DNA of 29,289 bases from Coriobacteriaceae bacterium. Lineage in GTDB: Bacteria; Actinomycetota; Coriobacteriia; Coriobacteriales; Coriobacteriaceae. The stretch spans positions 8,858-38,146 of the forward strand of contig CABIWB010000014.1 in NCBI GenBank assembly GCA_902362275.1. Direction: 5' to 3'. Of the stretch, positions 8,500 to 16,658 are shown piece after piece. The stretch's first letter is position 1, and each line of letters starts with the position of its first letter. Both the position numbers and the translations under genes were made by a program. Under the pieces are notes generated by a model. That model had not been told where the DNA came from and ran no database searches. It was given only the letters and a program-made list of their open reading frames with translations.

Positions 8500-8541
8500 A
8501 ATGCTCCGGAGATGGCATATCCGCTCCGGGGCATTATTGTT
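8500..8541 (+). terminator. Hairpin between PTS gene and rpiR-type gene
   Basis: AATGCTCCGGAG (8500-8511) pairs with CTCCGGGGCATT (8524-8535), with one G-T type mismatch, followed by ATTGTTT. It would end or attenuate the GH4-PTS transcript just before the regulator's ribosome site. Confidence 0.65.
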
Positions 8542-8554
8542 TGGAGTGATTTGA

Positions 8555-9355
8555 ATGTCGATGTACGAGGTCTATTCGAACCTCAGGTCTTGTATCGAAG
8601 ACGTCGAGAAGGGCGGCAGCCTTGACGCCCACATCGCACTCTACGCCCTTTCCCATCACGACGAGGTCCCAGAGCTCTCAATAGAAGAACTTGCCCGCGC
8701 ATGCAATACATCGCCCGCGACCATCTCGCGCTTCTGCAGGCGCGTAAACGGCTCGAGCTTTCGATCGTTCAAAGAGCAAGTTGACGACTTCAACGCTTGG
8801 CTCCAGCGTGAGACAACCGAGACAAGGGCTCATAAGCAAATCGATATACCCTGGTATTTCGATATCGTAGAGACCTCTTTGCTTGAAACAAAACGCCTGC
8901 TCACTGAGGATCGACTCGAGCGGGCCGTTGACTGGCTTCTCGATGCGCAAAATGTCTACATATACGGAAGCTCATTCTCCAATCTCGTCGCCCGCTCACT
9001 CTGCGAAAAGCTGAGCCGCGTAAACCGACTGTGCTTCTCATTTGGCTCCGTCAAGGGACAGGAGACGTCGCTCTGTCTGCTCCAACCCGACGATCTAACC
9101 GTCTTTGTATCGTTCTCAGGGAAGACGAGCCATATCTTCAATCTTTACGTTGAGGCCAAGCGGCGAGGTTGCCGCGTTATTTGGATATCGAGCAACATGG
9201 CATTCGATAACAACGGAGCACGTGAGCTCTTGCTACCCGTAAGCGCGGAGTCACTCAGCGAGTACTCGACCGCCCTGGTAGAGGGCATGAGCCTACAAAG
9301 CGCGGTTAACGCTCTGTATATCAGCTGTGCAAATCGACTTCGGGCGCAGCGCTAG
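8555..9355 (+). CDS. MurR/RpiR family transcriptional regulator (left operon)
   Basis: The 266-aa protein has an N-terminal HTH_6 domain (LSIEELARACNTSPATISRF, about 41-60) and a C-terminal SIS sugar-phosphate-binding domain (VYIYGSSFSNLVARSLCEKL, then VFVSFSGKTSHIF and CRVIWISSN). This is the standard MurR/RpiR architecture, in which a sugar phosphate controls DNA binding. GGAG lies eight bases before the ATG. It is the last gene of the left alpha-glucoside operon, separated from the PTS gene by a hairpin, and probably controls that operon in response to a phosphorylated glucoside. Whether it represses or activates cannot be told. Confidence 0.88.
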   Translation: MSMYEVYSNLRSCIEDVEKGGSLDAHIALYALSHHDEVPELSIEELARACNTSPATISRFCRRVNGSSFRSFKEQVDDFNAWLQRETTETRAHKQIDIPWYFDIVETSLLETKRLLTEDRLERAVDWLLDAQNVYIYGSSFSNLVARSLCEKLSRVNRLCFSFGSVKGQETSLCLLQPDDLTVFVSFSGKTSHIFNLYVEAKRRGCRVIWISSNMAFDNNGARELLLPVSAESLSEYSTALVEGMSLQSAVNALYISCANRLRAQR

Positions 9356-9479
9356 CCGCAAACACGCTAGGACCGAAAAGAACGCACCTCACCACCGCAA
9401 GGCTTCCGAATACACGATAGGCAGTGCCAAAAGAGAGCAGCAAGCGCATCATGTACTTGCCCATTCGCCCCAAAACAGC

Positions 9480-9519
9480 ACAGGTCGGCGCCCGATTGAA
9501 GAATCGGACGCCGACCTGT
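9480..9519. terminator. Bidirectional terminator between the two convergent sugar operons
   Basis: An 18-bp stem with one mismatch (9480-9497 with 9502-9519) and a 4-nt loop GAAG lies between the plus-strand regulator and the minus-strand PTS gene. A-rich sequence lies to the left and T-rich sequence to the right, so it can work on both strands. Confidence 0.85.
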
Positions 9520-9547
9520 ATTAATCTTGATCGTGTGTTTGGGGCGT

Positions 9548-11110
9548 TTATTCCATACCCAGCAGCTCGCGCATCTGGGTTGCGTAGTTAGATGCCATGT
9601 TACCGTAGACAATCTGCACGCCGCCGTTAACATGCACGATGCCGCGCGCTTCGAGCTTTTCGGTAAACTCGGCGTCATCAACCACCTTGTCACAGTCATT
9701 GAGCTGGATGCGCAGACGGGTGAAGCAGGCCTCGACAGACTTAATGTTGTTGTCGCCGCCCACTGCCTCAACGATGGCGGGAATGAGGTCGCTGATCACG
9801 GTCTTGGGAGCCTTTTCGGCCTCATCGTCGGACTCTTCCTCGCGGCCGGGGGTCTTAAGGCCCTTCTTAAGAATGATGAACTTGAAGACGAAGTAGTACG
9901 CCACGAAGTAGATGGGGCCGAGGAACAGGATAACCTGCCAGTTGGAGCCCTTGGCTGCACCCATAATGCCGTTAAAGATCAACGACAAGAGCGGGCCGCC
10001 GAAGGACGCGGAACCGGCCACGTTGAACTGCAGGATATAGGTCAGCGCATAGGCAAGACCGGCCATGAGAGCGTGGAACACGTAGAGGATGGGCGCGATA
10101 AACAGGAAGGAGTACTCGAGCGGCTCGGTAATGCCGGAGAGGATGCAAGGCACCACAATGGCGATCATGAGCGCTGCGGTCTTCTTCTTGTTCTTGGGAA
10201 GTGCCGTCTTGTAGAAGGCGAGTGCAGCGCCGGGCAGGCCGAACATGGCGAAGATAACCTTGCCGTTCATGACAAAACGGCTGACCTCGATGTTAAACGG
10301 CGTGCTGGGAGAGCCCAGGATCGCGTTGTAGATATTGATAGCGCCCTGAACAGTCTGGCCGTCGATGGTCTCGACGCCACCGAGCGACGTGAAGAAGAAC
10401 GGCAAATAGACAAAGTGATGCAGGCCAAAGGGCAGGAGCATGCGCTCGCCGGCGCCGTAGACAAATGCACCAAAGGCACCCGTAGTCTTGATGAACTCGG
10501 ACAGCGCACCGAGAGCGTTCTGAATAAACGGGAAAACAAAGGACATGACCAATGCGAGGATGCTGCATGAGAGCAGCGTCACCGCCGGAATAAAGCGTGT
10601 GCCGTTGAAGATGGAGAACACGGCAGGCAGCTCAATCTTGTAGTAACGGTTATGCAGCCATGCGACGATTGCACCCACCAGAAGACCGCCGATAACGCCA
10701 GTGTCGAGCGTGGTGATACCGAGGATCGTGCTCTGGCCCGTCGTAAGATTCGCGGGATCGATAACGCCAGTCGCCGTAAGGAACGTGCCCATCACGGAGT
10801 TCATGCACATGTAGCCCAAAAAGCCACAAAGCGCCGCGGTAGCCTTCTCGGACTTGGCGAAGCCATAGGCGAGACAAATCGAGAAGATAACCGGGATGTT
10901 GTTCATAACGATGCCGGCTGCGGCCTTAAGAATCGAAAAGAAAATCGCAAAGCCCGGAGCAGCAAGCCAGGGAATAGCTGCCGTAAGGGTGGGGCTGGTA
11001 AAGGCATTACCAAAGCCCTGAAGGATGCCGGCGATTGGCAGGATCAGGACAGGCGTCATGAGGACTTTGCCCAGGCGCTGGAACTTTGCCAGCAGCTCAT
11101 CTTTGTTCAT
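9548..11110 (-). CDS. PTS alpha-glucoside transporter subunit EIICB (second copy)
   Basis: The 520-aa EIICB protein closely resembles the one at 6897-8477 along its whole length: FQRLGKVLM near the N-terminus, LLPFGLHHFVYLPFFF, GITEPLEYSFLFIAP, and EIIB Cys462 in EACFTRLRIQL. It also lacks a fused EIIA. The pair therefore arose by duplication or parallel acquisition, and they have diverged clearly enough to suggest different substrates or affinities. It follows the second GH4 gene on the same strand with an 82-bp gap containing a hairpin that may lower its expression relative to the enzyme. Confidence 0.92.
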   Translation of the reverse strand: MNKDELLAKFQRLGKVLMTPVLILPIAGILQGFGNAFTSPTLTAAIPWLAAPGFAIFFSILKAAAGIVMNNIPVIFSICLAYGFAKSEKATAALCGFLGYMCMNSVMGTFLTATGVIDPANLTTGQSTILGITTLDTGVIGGLLVGAIVAWLHNRYYKIELPAVFSIFNGTRFIPAVTLLSCSILALVMSFVFPFIQNALGALSEFIKTTGAFGAFVYGAGERMLLPFGLHHFVYLPFFFTSLGGVETIDGQTVQGAINIYNAILGSPSTPFNIEVSRFVMNGKVIFAMFGLPGAALAFYKTALPKNKKKTAALMIAIVVPCILSGITEPLEYSFLFIAPILYVFHALMAGLAYALTYILQFNVAGSASFGGPLLSLIFNGIMGAAKGSNWQVILFLGPIYFVAYYFVFKFIILKKGLKTPGREEESDDEAEKAPKTVISDLIPAIVEAVGGDNNIKSVEACFTRLRIQLNDCDKVVDDAEFTEKLEARGIVHVNGGVQIVYGNMASNYATQMRELLGME

Positions 11111-11132
11111 GGGATACCCCTCTTAAAGAAAC

Positions 11133-11163
11133 GGGGCGTGCAGTTCTACAACTCACACGCCCC
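11133..11163 (-). terminator. Hairpin in the GH4-PTS intergenic gap (possible attenuator)
   Basis: GGGGCGTG (11133-11140) pairs with CACGCCCC (11156-11163). Read on the minus strand the stem is followed by GTTTCTTT, a weak U-tract. It lies between the GH4 stop and the PTS start and may allow partial read-through. Confidence 0.5.
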
Positions 11164-11192
11164 ATAACAGTTGTCAAGCGCTATGGAACTAG

Positions 11193-12518
11193 TTACTTAA
11201 GCTCCGGCCAGTAATCCTTATTGGCCTCGATGAGCTTATCGAGCACCTTACGCGCCTTCTTTGCGTCACCGACCAGACGATTAAGCGTGAGTGCCTGCAG
11301 GGCCTTCTCGTAGGAACCCTCCATCCAAGCCTCAACAGTCAGGCGCTCATAGGCGTACTGGTTCTCCATAAGGCCGCGATAGAAGGTGCCAATCTTGCCA
11401 ACAGCATAGGGCTGCGGGCCATTGGCGCCCACGCTTGCTGCGACCTCGACCATGGCGTCATCGGGCATACCCTCGATAATGCCGTTGTTGGGCACGATGA
11501 CAATGAAGGTCTTGTTGGTGTTGCGATAAATGGCCGAGGTGATTTCCACGATCATATCGCCATGAGCATCGTTCTGCACAACCGAGGAGTTCTTTGCGGT
11601 GCCGACCTTGGCAACACGCTCGCACTCGGCGAACACGCGCTTCTCACGACCGTTGATGACCTCGTCGGAACGAGTGTAGTCGGGGTCGAGGTGAGCGACC
11701 TTGTACTCGGGATACAGATAGTACTGCAGATAAGTGTTGGGCAGATAGTCGGGGAAGTCCTCGAGCATGTCCTTGACCATGGCGTAGGTGTCGAGCCAGG
11801 ACTGGTCACGCTGCTCGGCATCGGCAGGAAGGAAGCCGTTCTTCTCCGCGTACTCCTTAATCTGCGGGACGAGGTCATGGCCCTCTTCATCGTAGATGTG
11901 CTTGAACCAACCGAAGTGATTGAGACCAAAGTACACGGGCTCCGTCTTGCTCATATCGCGACCGAGCAGGCGACCGTAAGAGCGCATGAGGTTGACGGGC
12001 TGGTCGCAGATGTTGAGGACGCGATGCTCATCGGGCAGGACGCGCTCGAGACCATATGCCACAATAGCAGCCGGGTTGGTGTAGTTGATAATCCACGCCT
12101 CCGGGCTATGAGCGCGAACGTCGTTGACGATCTCAACCATGTCATGCATGGAGCGCATACCGTAAGCCATGCCGCCAGGGCCCACCGTTTCCTGGCCGAT
12201 GATTCCCATATGCAGCGGAATCTTCTCGTCCTTGCTACGCATCTCGTAGCCGCCGGTACGAATCTGGCAGAGCACAAAGTCGACGTCGGTGTAAGCCTCG
12301 TCCTTATCGGTGGTATAACCAAACTCCACACCGGGCTCCTCCTCAGCGAAGAGGATCTTGCCAAACTCGCCGATCGGACGCTGACGCTCGGCATCGATGT
12401 CATAGAGCATCACGCGGTTCAGCGGCAGAATGTCCATGTGCTTGGTCAGGGCTTTAAGAATGCCAGGGCACCACGTGGAGCCGCCGCCAACGATCACAAT
12501 ATTGAGCTTATCCTTCAT
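11193..12518 (-). CDS. GH4 6-phospho-glucosidase, CDQP variant
   Basis: This 441-aa family-4 glycosidase is the same length as the left copy. The NAD+ motif is IVIVGGGSTWCPGI, and the Cys171-Asp172 and His201 (LNHFGW) ligands and the NTYLQYYLYP tyrosine segment are all present. The active-site signature reads CDQP (171-174) instead of the CDMP typical of alpha-specific enzymes, so specificity may differ slightly. Overall it still resembles GlvA/MalA more than the beta-specific CNVP group. GGAGGG precedes the ATG. It is the first gene of the right operon, divergent from its RpiR regulator and followed by the PTS EIICB gene, so it probably cleaves the phospho-glucoside that transporter delivers. 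Confidence 0.9.
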   Translation of the reverse strand: MKDKLNIVIVGGGSTWCPGILKALTKHMDILPLNRVMLYDIDAERQRPIGEFGKILFAEEEPGVEFGYTTDKDEAYTDVDFVLCQIRTGGYEMRSKDEKIPLHMGIIGQETVGPGGMAYGMRSMHDMVEIVNDVRAHSPEAWIINYTNPAAIVAYGLERVLPDEHRVLNICDQPVNLMRSYGRLLGRDMSKTEPVYFGLNHFGWFKHIYDEEGHDLVPQIKEYAEKNGFLPADAEQRDQSWLDTYAMVKDMLEDFPDYLPNTYLQYYLYPEYKVAHLDPDYTRSDEVINGREKRVFAECERVAKVGTAKNSSVVQNDAHGDMIVEITSAIYRNTNKTFIVIVPNNGIIEGMPDDAMVEVAASVGANGPQPYAVGKIGTFYRGLMENQYAYERLTVEAWMEGSYEKALQALTLNRLVGDAKKARKVLDKLIEANKDYWPELK

Positions 12519-12816
12519 GTTCCGTCCCTCCAGGGTTGGCTGATCGGTGTTCTCGAAGACCTTGGGCTCCGCGGTTGTCCTCGGCTTGCTTCGTTTCGAT
12601 TGATATTTTGCGACATAAGGTCATTTGAGAGTCCCTGTGTGGGCCAATGCGAAACGGGGACACATGATTTCGCTCACGACACAGATATGTGTAGGCCGAC
12701 ACGTACGTTTGCCCAGTTCATGGGTAATAGACAATCTTGACCGATTACCGATTTCTCACCTGGCTACACAAAGCGGTACCATATGTACGGCGAGGTGCAA
12801 GGGGCTGAAACATCTT
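12519..12816. promoter_or_regulatory. Divergent promoter region of right GH4 operon and rpiR-type gene
   Basis: This 298-bp region between two divergent genes should hold both promoters. Visible symmetric elements are GCGAAA and TTTCGC (12649-12654 and 12668-12673, 13-bp spacer), and ACACAT...ATGTGT nearby. Both are candidate operators for the adjacent RpiR protein, but neither is strong enough to be sure. No convincing reading frame lies here. Confidence 0.4.
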
Positions 12817-13566
12817 ATGAAAGATCAAGAATCTTTTTATGATCATGTGCGAGCTGGCGAGAGCAAGCTCAACGATCTCGAAAGCGAGATCATGCGCTAC
12901 ATCATCGAGCTGCGTGACGATATTGACGATGTCACGCTTAAGAGCGTTGCTGAACGGTTCTTTGTCGCTCCCAACACGATCGTAAGGCTTGCCCATAAGC
13001 TTGGCTTCTCGGGGTTTACGGAGCTCAAACAATCGTATTCCGCCTCGCTCGACCGCAATCGATTCACTATCGAGACACTTCCGCTCGACACCCAGCTCAT
13101 ACAAACCAAAGACCTGCTTAACGACCGGGTCATCGACTCGGTCGTGAGCCTTATCCAGGACGCCTCGCATATCGTGTTCTTCTGCTCGGGCTTTTCGAAA
13201 TACCCGTGCCTCGAGATGGCTGAAAAGCTCAAAATAATGGGCAAGAATACCGATACACTCAGTGAACGCCACGTCATGAGGCACTACGCAGAACTGCTTG
13301 GCAAAAACGACCTGGTCTTCAGCGTTTCCGTAAGCGGCGAGACGCAGGTGTCTATTGACGCTACGTCGATAGCCAAAACGCGCGGATGCAAGGTCGTCAC
13401 ACTCACCGGCTTTTCTCGAAATTCTCTCTCGAAACTAGCCGACTACCCTATCTACACCGTGCAAAAAGAAATCCGCTTGGGCAGCATGGACCTCGACAGT
13501 CGATTAATGTTCTATTACGTTTTCGAATTGATATTTGAGCGCTATTTCAAACTGGCTAAGAAATAA
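12817..13566 (+). CDS. MurR/RpiR family transcriptional regulator (right operon)
   Basis: The ATG at 12817 gives 249 aa and a normal RpiR N-terminus (MKDQESFYDHVRAGESKLND); an upstream in-frame ATG (12625) would add 64 residues of non-conserved sequence inside the promoter region. AAGGGG lies about 12 bases ahead, a loose ribosome site. HTH_6 is seen at VTLKSVAERFFVAPNTIVRL. The SIS domain follows with IVFFCSGFSKYPCLEMAEKL, VFSVSVSGETQVSI and CKVVTLTGFSRN. It is divergent from the right GH4-PTS operon, which it likely controls. It differs clearly from the left regulator, so the two systems probably answer to different signals. Confidence 0.88.
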   Translation: MKDQESFYDHVRAGESKLNDLESEIMRYIIELRDDIDDVTLKSVAERFFVAPNTIVRLAHKLGFSGFTELKQSYSASLDRNRFTIETLPLDTQLIQTKDLLNDRVIDSVVSLIQDASHIVFFCSGFSKYPCLEMAEKLKIMGKNTDTLSERHVMRHYAELLGKNDLVFSVSVSGETQVSIDATSIAKTRGCKVVTLTGFSRNSLSKLADYPIYTVQKEIRLGSMDLDSRLMFYYVFELIFERYFKLAKK

Positions 13567-13626
13567 AACTCTGTATGCGCCCGGCTTCGACTCTTTAGCA
13601 GCCTTCTATATGAAAGGTATCGTTCT

Positions 13627-13689
13627 ATGCAACGCGTACTGTTTATCTGTCATGGGAACATCTGCAGATTCAGAAAAATGCCTAGCTAG
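13627..13689 (+). pseudogene. 5' stub of a low-molecular-weight protein tyrosine phosphatase gene, cut by element insertion
   Basis: Twenty codons reading MQRVLFICHGNICRF... and then a stop. This matches the P-loop start of the intact phosphatase at 21543 (MRKILFVCHGNICRS). It has its own ribosome site (GAAAGG). It is best read as the original 5' end of that gene, left behind when the mobile element inserted at the P-loop codons. Confidence 0.85.
13646..13664. other. attL core of the integrated element
   Basis: The 19-mer tctgtcatgggaacatctg is identical to 21562-21580. Flanking bases differ on both sides (A/G before, C/T after), so the shared block is exactly 19 bp. It encodes the CHGNIC part of the phosphatase P-loop. 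Confidence 0.85.
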
Positions 13690-13936
13690 TTAGGATCCCG
13701 GCGAACCATATCGCGTACCTTACGACGTTTTTACGACTTTGAGCCCCGATGCGATATTGCCGTGATGGAGAAAAGCAACTCCTTTCGCCTTTCCCCAGTA
13801 GCTGAAGAACGGAGAATCGAGCATAAGCATTCCTTTCCGGTCGTCTCAAACCTCTGCAATTTGGAGGGTAAATCGCGAAAGCTAATATCTCAAACACCAG
13901 AAAAATCAAGTCGATGACCTCGCTCAACATTCACGA
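13690..13936. other. Left end of the element: putative integrase arm sites, no clear gene
   Basis: TTACGAC occurs twice as direct copies (13720-13726 and 13731-13737, 11 bp apart, about one helical turn). The same 7-mer occurs near the right end at 21389-21395 (inverted) and 21418-21424. These are candidate arm-type integrase sites. An 18-mer at 13741-13758 is the exact reverse complement of 20133-20150. An open frame of 82 codons on the minus strand (13682-13930) has no recognisable features and I do not call it. Confidence 0.45.
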
Positions 13937-14299
13937 TGTTAGTGTCGGAAAAATTTAGCCAAATATAGTCGGCCGAGATTGACCAATCCCGGCCGACCCA
14001 TTTTGGCCAACACGCCCGCATCTATGACTTTCCTATCGCATTCCTACATCCCCTCGGGCTGGATCCCCCTCACCTTCACCGCCTGGGGGACGGCCTCCAC
14101 CGAGTACGTGTCGAGCCCCCTGCCGCGGTAGCTCGGGCCCCGCATCACGAACACCGACGCCTTGTCGAGCAGCCTGTCGAGGGCGGCGTGTTGGCGCCAC
14201 CAGCGTAGTGGCGGCGGGGAGGCACGGTGGCCATTATTCGGTGACCGGGATTGGTCAAAATCGGTTGACTATTAGCGGCTAAAATCGCCCGGCGCTAAC
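13937..14299. mobile_element. Internally deleted IS21-family-like remnant with terminal inverted repeats
   Basis: The two ends align without gaps over about 70 bp in inverted orientation: TGTTAGTGTCGG... at 13937 and the complement of ...TAACA ending 14299. They share GACCAATCCCGG near the inner side. Ends are TG/CA, and a 4-bp ACGA flanks both sides (13933-13936 and 14300-14303), fitting a target duplication of the size IS21 elements make. Only 363 bp remain. Confidence 0.65.
14044..14193 (-). pseudogene. C-terminal fragment of an IstB-like helper ATPase
   Basis: About 49 codons on the minus strand read HAALDRLLDKASVFVMRGPS, then YRGRGLD, ending IQPEGM and a TAG. This looks like the tail of IstB, the ATPase that assists the IS21 transposase. 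It lies inside the inverted repeats at 13937-14299. The rest of istB and all of istA are gone, so the copy cannot move by itself. Confidence 0.55.
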
Positions 14300-14758
14300 A
14301 ACGACGCCCACCATCGCATGCTAGTTACAAGAAGCGGATGCACTAGTATTCTTTCAATCGACTTGCAAACCCCTTCAAGCGTCCAACGCAATGGCGTGCT
14401 TTCAGACGCAACGCCTCCTTGCGTCCGCATTATTGCTTTGTTAGACTCTACGGAAGAATTCAGCGCAGGCCCATATGCCAAGCCAGCGCCCCGGAAAGGA
14501 AAAGGATTCGTGAAGCTGTAGACGATACATATCGACGCCAATTTGCAAATTGCCATCTATCCAAGAATAAATCTGGCTGCACATTTGTCGTATCGTCTTT
14601 TCACTGATCCTCGTATATCCTAAACACTACCTTTGCGAGCATTGCCGTCGACTCATTTTCTTTCAGCTTGACTCGAGTCGACGGGCGTTCACGTTGGTCG
14701 GAACGAGCCAATCAGAGCATATGCGGCAAAACGCGGCCTCCCATGCCGAGGAGGCACA
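14300..14758 (+). promoter_or_regulatory. Leader region of the ABC-F gene with two hairpins
   Basis: This 459-bp stretch has no gene I can support. It contains a perfect 10-bp stem (CCGTCGACTC 14645-14654 with 14675-14684, 20-nt loop). Close to the gene, GCCTCC (14736-14741) can pair with GGAGGC (14750-14755), which includes the GGAGG ribosome site of the ABC-F gene at 14759. ABC-F resistance genes are often controlled by leader attenuation, so this may be a translational switch; a leader peptide is not evident. Confidence 0.45.
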
Positions 14759-16297
14759 ATGTCAAGAACCAATTTGAACAGCTCCACCACCCTCGTTCTT
14801 TCCCATATTACTTATGCATATCCTGGCAGCGCAATGCCCGCACTCGACAACGTGTCGGCGACATTTGCCCCCGGCTGGCACGGCATCGTCGGAGACAACG
14901 GGTGCGGGAAATCAACTTTCGTCCGCATTGCGTGCGGACTTCTGATTCCAGATCGCGGCGTCGTTTCACCGCGTCTCGTCTCCGCATATTGCGCGCAAGA
15001 AGCCGGAGTCGAACCGCCCATGCTCTTCGATTTTGCGTGCGACTTCGCCCCGGCGACCACGCACCTCAGAAGGATGCTCCGCATCACCGATGATATGCTC
15101 TGGCGTTTTTCCGAGCTCTCCGGTGGCGAGCAGAAGAAAATTCAAATAGCCGTCGCGCTTTGGCAGAATCCCGATCTTCTGGCAATGGATGAACCGACTA
15201 ACCATGTGGACGCAGAATGCAGAAGGCAGATTTGCAAAGCACTCGCCGAGTACAAGGGTATTGGCCTCCTCGTCTCGCACGACCGTGCGTTGCTCGACTC
15301 CTTGGCAAAGGACTGCCTGTGCTTTGAGTCGGGGCACGTCACCATGCGCCCCGGCAACTACTCCCAAGCTCGCTCGCAGGCGAATCTGGAGCGCGAAAGC
15401 GCGGCGCGGGCCAAATCGATTGCGCGATCCGAAGAAAAGCGCATGAAGGCTGAGTATATCAGGCGCGTTGAAAACGCCTCACGGTCCGCATCCAAGAGAA
15501 GCGCCCGTCATGTCGATCCGAAGGATCACGACGCGAAAGCACGAATCAAACTCGCCATTCTCACTGGCAGAGACGGCGTTGCGGGCAAGCTCGCTTCGCG
15601 CATGGACTCCCGAATCCAGCGCGCGCAAGCCGCCGTCGACGCCCACCATGTCGAAAAGCGCTACGAAAGCACCTTGTGGATGGAAGCGCAACCCAGCCCG
15701 CGCAAAACACTGATTCACGTCAGCTCAGATCGCATACCGTGCGGCCCGAGGCAATCTTTGCGGGTTCCCGAGATTTATCTGGGAAATACCGATCATCTGG
15801 GCATAAGCGGCCCCAACGGAGCGGGGAAAACAACACTGGTCAAGCATATCCTGGAGATATTGGAAGGCCGCAAGGCCACGGGATTGGACATTCGCACGCT
15901 GTATATCCCTCAGGAAGTCGACGATTCATCCTCAATTGAATTCCTCTCGGAAATCAAGGACCTGCCCCAAGCCGAACGTGGAGCCCTGCTTTCGATCGTT
16001 GCGCAACTCAATTCGGATCCCGAACGAATATTGTCCGGCGAGAACATCAGCCCGGGGGAGCTGCGGAAGCTCATGCTCGCCCGCGGTATACTAGATGCCC
16101 CCGAAATCATCGTCATGGACGAACCCACGAATCACCTGGACCTGCACTCGGTGGAGGCACTCGAGCGAGCGCTTTCCGCCTTTCCCGGCGCGCTTGTTTT
16201 GGTGAGCCATGACGAGCAGTTCCTCTCGGCCTCATGCCCCCTCCGCTTGGATTTGGCCCCAGAAGAGGAGCACACTATTGGTCAGCCCCTCCTCTAG
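14759..16297 (+). CDS. ABC-F family ATPase (possible ribosome-protection antibiotic resistance protein)
   Basis: The 512-aa protein has two ABC ATPase domains and no membrane segments. Domain 1 has Walker A GDNGCGKST, signature FSELSGGEQKK and Walker B LLAMDEPTNH. The charged linker (about residues 195-300, rich in Arg, Lys, Glu) is the ribosome-reaching P-site tip region. Domain 2 has GPNGAGKTT, a variant signature ISPGELRK, and IIVMDEPTNHLDL, then LVLVSHDEQF. This is ABC-F layout. Members act on the ribosome, and several groups give resistance to macrolides, lincosamides, streptogramins, pleuromutilins or phenicols. Which drugs, if any, cannot be told from the sequence. It has a GGAGG site four bases upstream. 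It sits as cargo between an IS remnant and the transfer module of the element. Confidence 0.88.
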   Translation: MSRTNLNSSTTLVLSHITYAYPGSAMPALDNVSATFAPGWHGIVGDNGCGKSTFVRIACGLLIPDRGVVSPRLVSAYCAQEAGVEPPMLFDFACDFAPATTHLRRMLRITDDMLWRFSELSGGEQKKIQIAVALWQNPDLLAMDEPTNHVDAECRRQICKALAEYKGIGLLVSHDRALLDSLAKDCLCFESGHVTMRPGNYSQARSQANLERESAARAKSIARSEEKRMKAEYIRRVENASRSASKRSARHVDPKDHDAKARIKLAILTGRDGVAGKLASRMDSRIQRAQAAVDAHHVEKRYESTLWMEAQPSPRKTLIHVSSDRIPCGPRQSLRVPEIYLGNTDHLGISGPNGAGKTTLVKHILEILEGRKATGLDIRTLYIPQEVDDSSSIEFLSEIKDLPQAERGALLSIVAQLNSDPERILSGENISPGELRKLMLARGILDAPEIIVMDEPTNHLDLHSVEALERALSAFPGALVLVSHDEQFLSASCPLRLDLAPEEEHTIGQPLL

Positions 16298-16658
16298 CGC
16301 TCAGGCATGTCTTCTGCAAGCCGCCTTCTTCTGATATCCCCTCCCCCGTTTTGCAAGCAACTCAGCGCAAATGGCCCATCCCCCTCAGCCTGAAGGCTCA
16401 GCGACACCAACGATACCGACGATTCAATATCTGGATGTCCATATTTGCCCCATCTGGGTGATTATTAAATTGTGTTTGTTCCGTGATTGAATACTTTGTC
16501 ATCATTACGCCCCACTTCTTCTCATCAGAGGACGTCGAGAACAACAGGTCCTTGCGAAATAATCCCAGCTCAGAAGCTTATGGCATGATGTGCTCACCGA
16601 GTGCTCGATGACGATTGACGAATCGTCGGTAATATCCAATTTTAGGAAAGAGGTGTGT
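16298..16658. other. Gap between ABC-F gene and the element's transfer module; nothing clear
   Basis: About 360 bp without a supportable gene. It is AT-richer than the chromosome around it. It should contain the promoter of the orf107-ftsK operon and the end of the ABC-F transcript, but I see no convincing terminator or promoter boxes. Confidence 0.4.

Noticed and set aside
12625..12816. 64-residue N-terminal extension of the right RpiR protein
   Set aside because: It lies in the divergent promoter region and has no similarity to RpiR proteins; the ATG at 12817 gives the normal length.
13682..13930. 82-codon open frame on the minus strand at the left end of the element
   Set aside because: No recognisable motif or family; it overlaps likely integrase sites and an 18-bp repeat, and it ends within the attL region.
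14272..14607. Short open frames on both strands before the ABC-F gene
   Set aside because: They overlap each other on opposite strands, one runs into the IS end, and none resembles a known protein.
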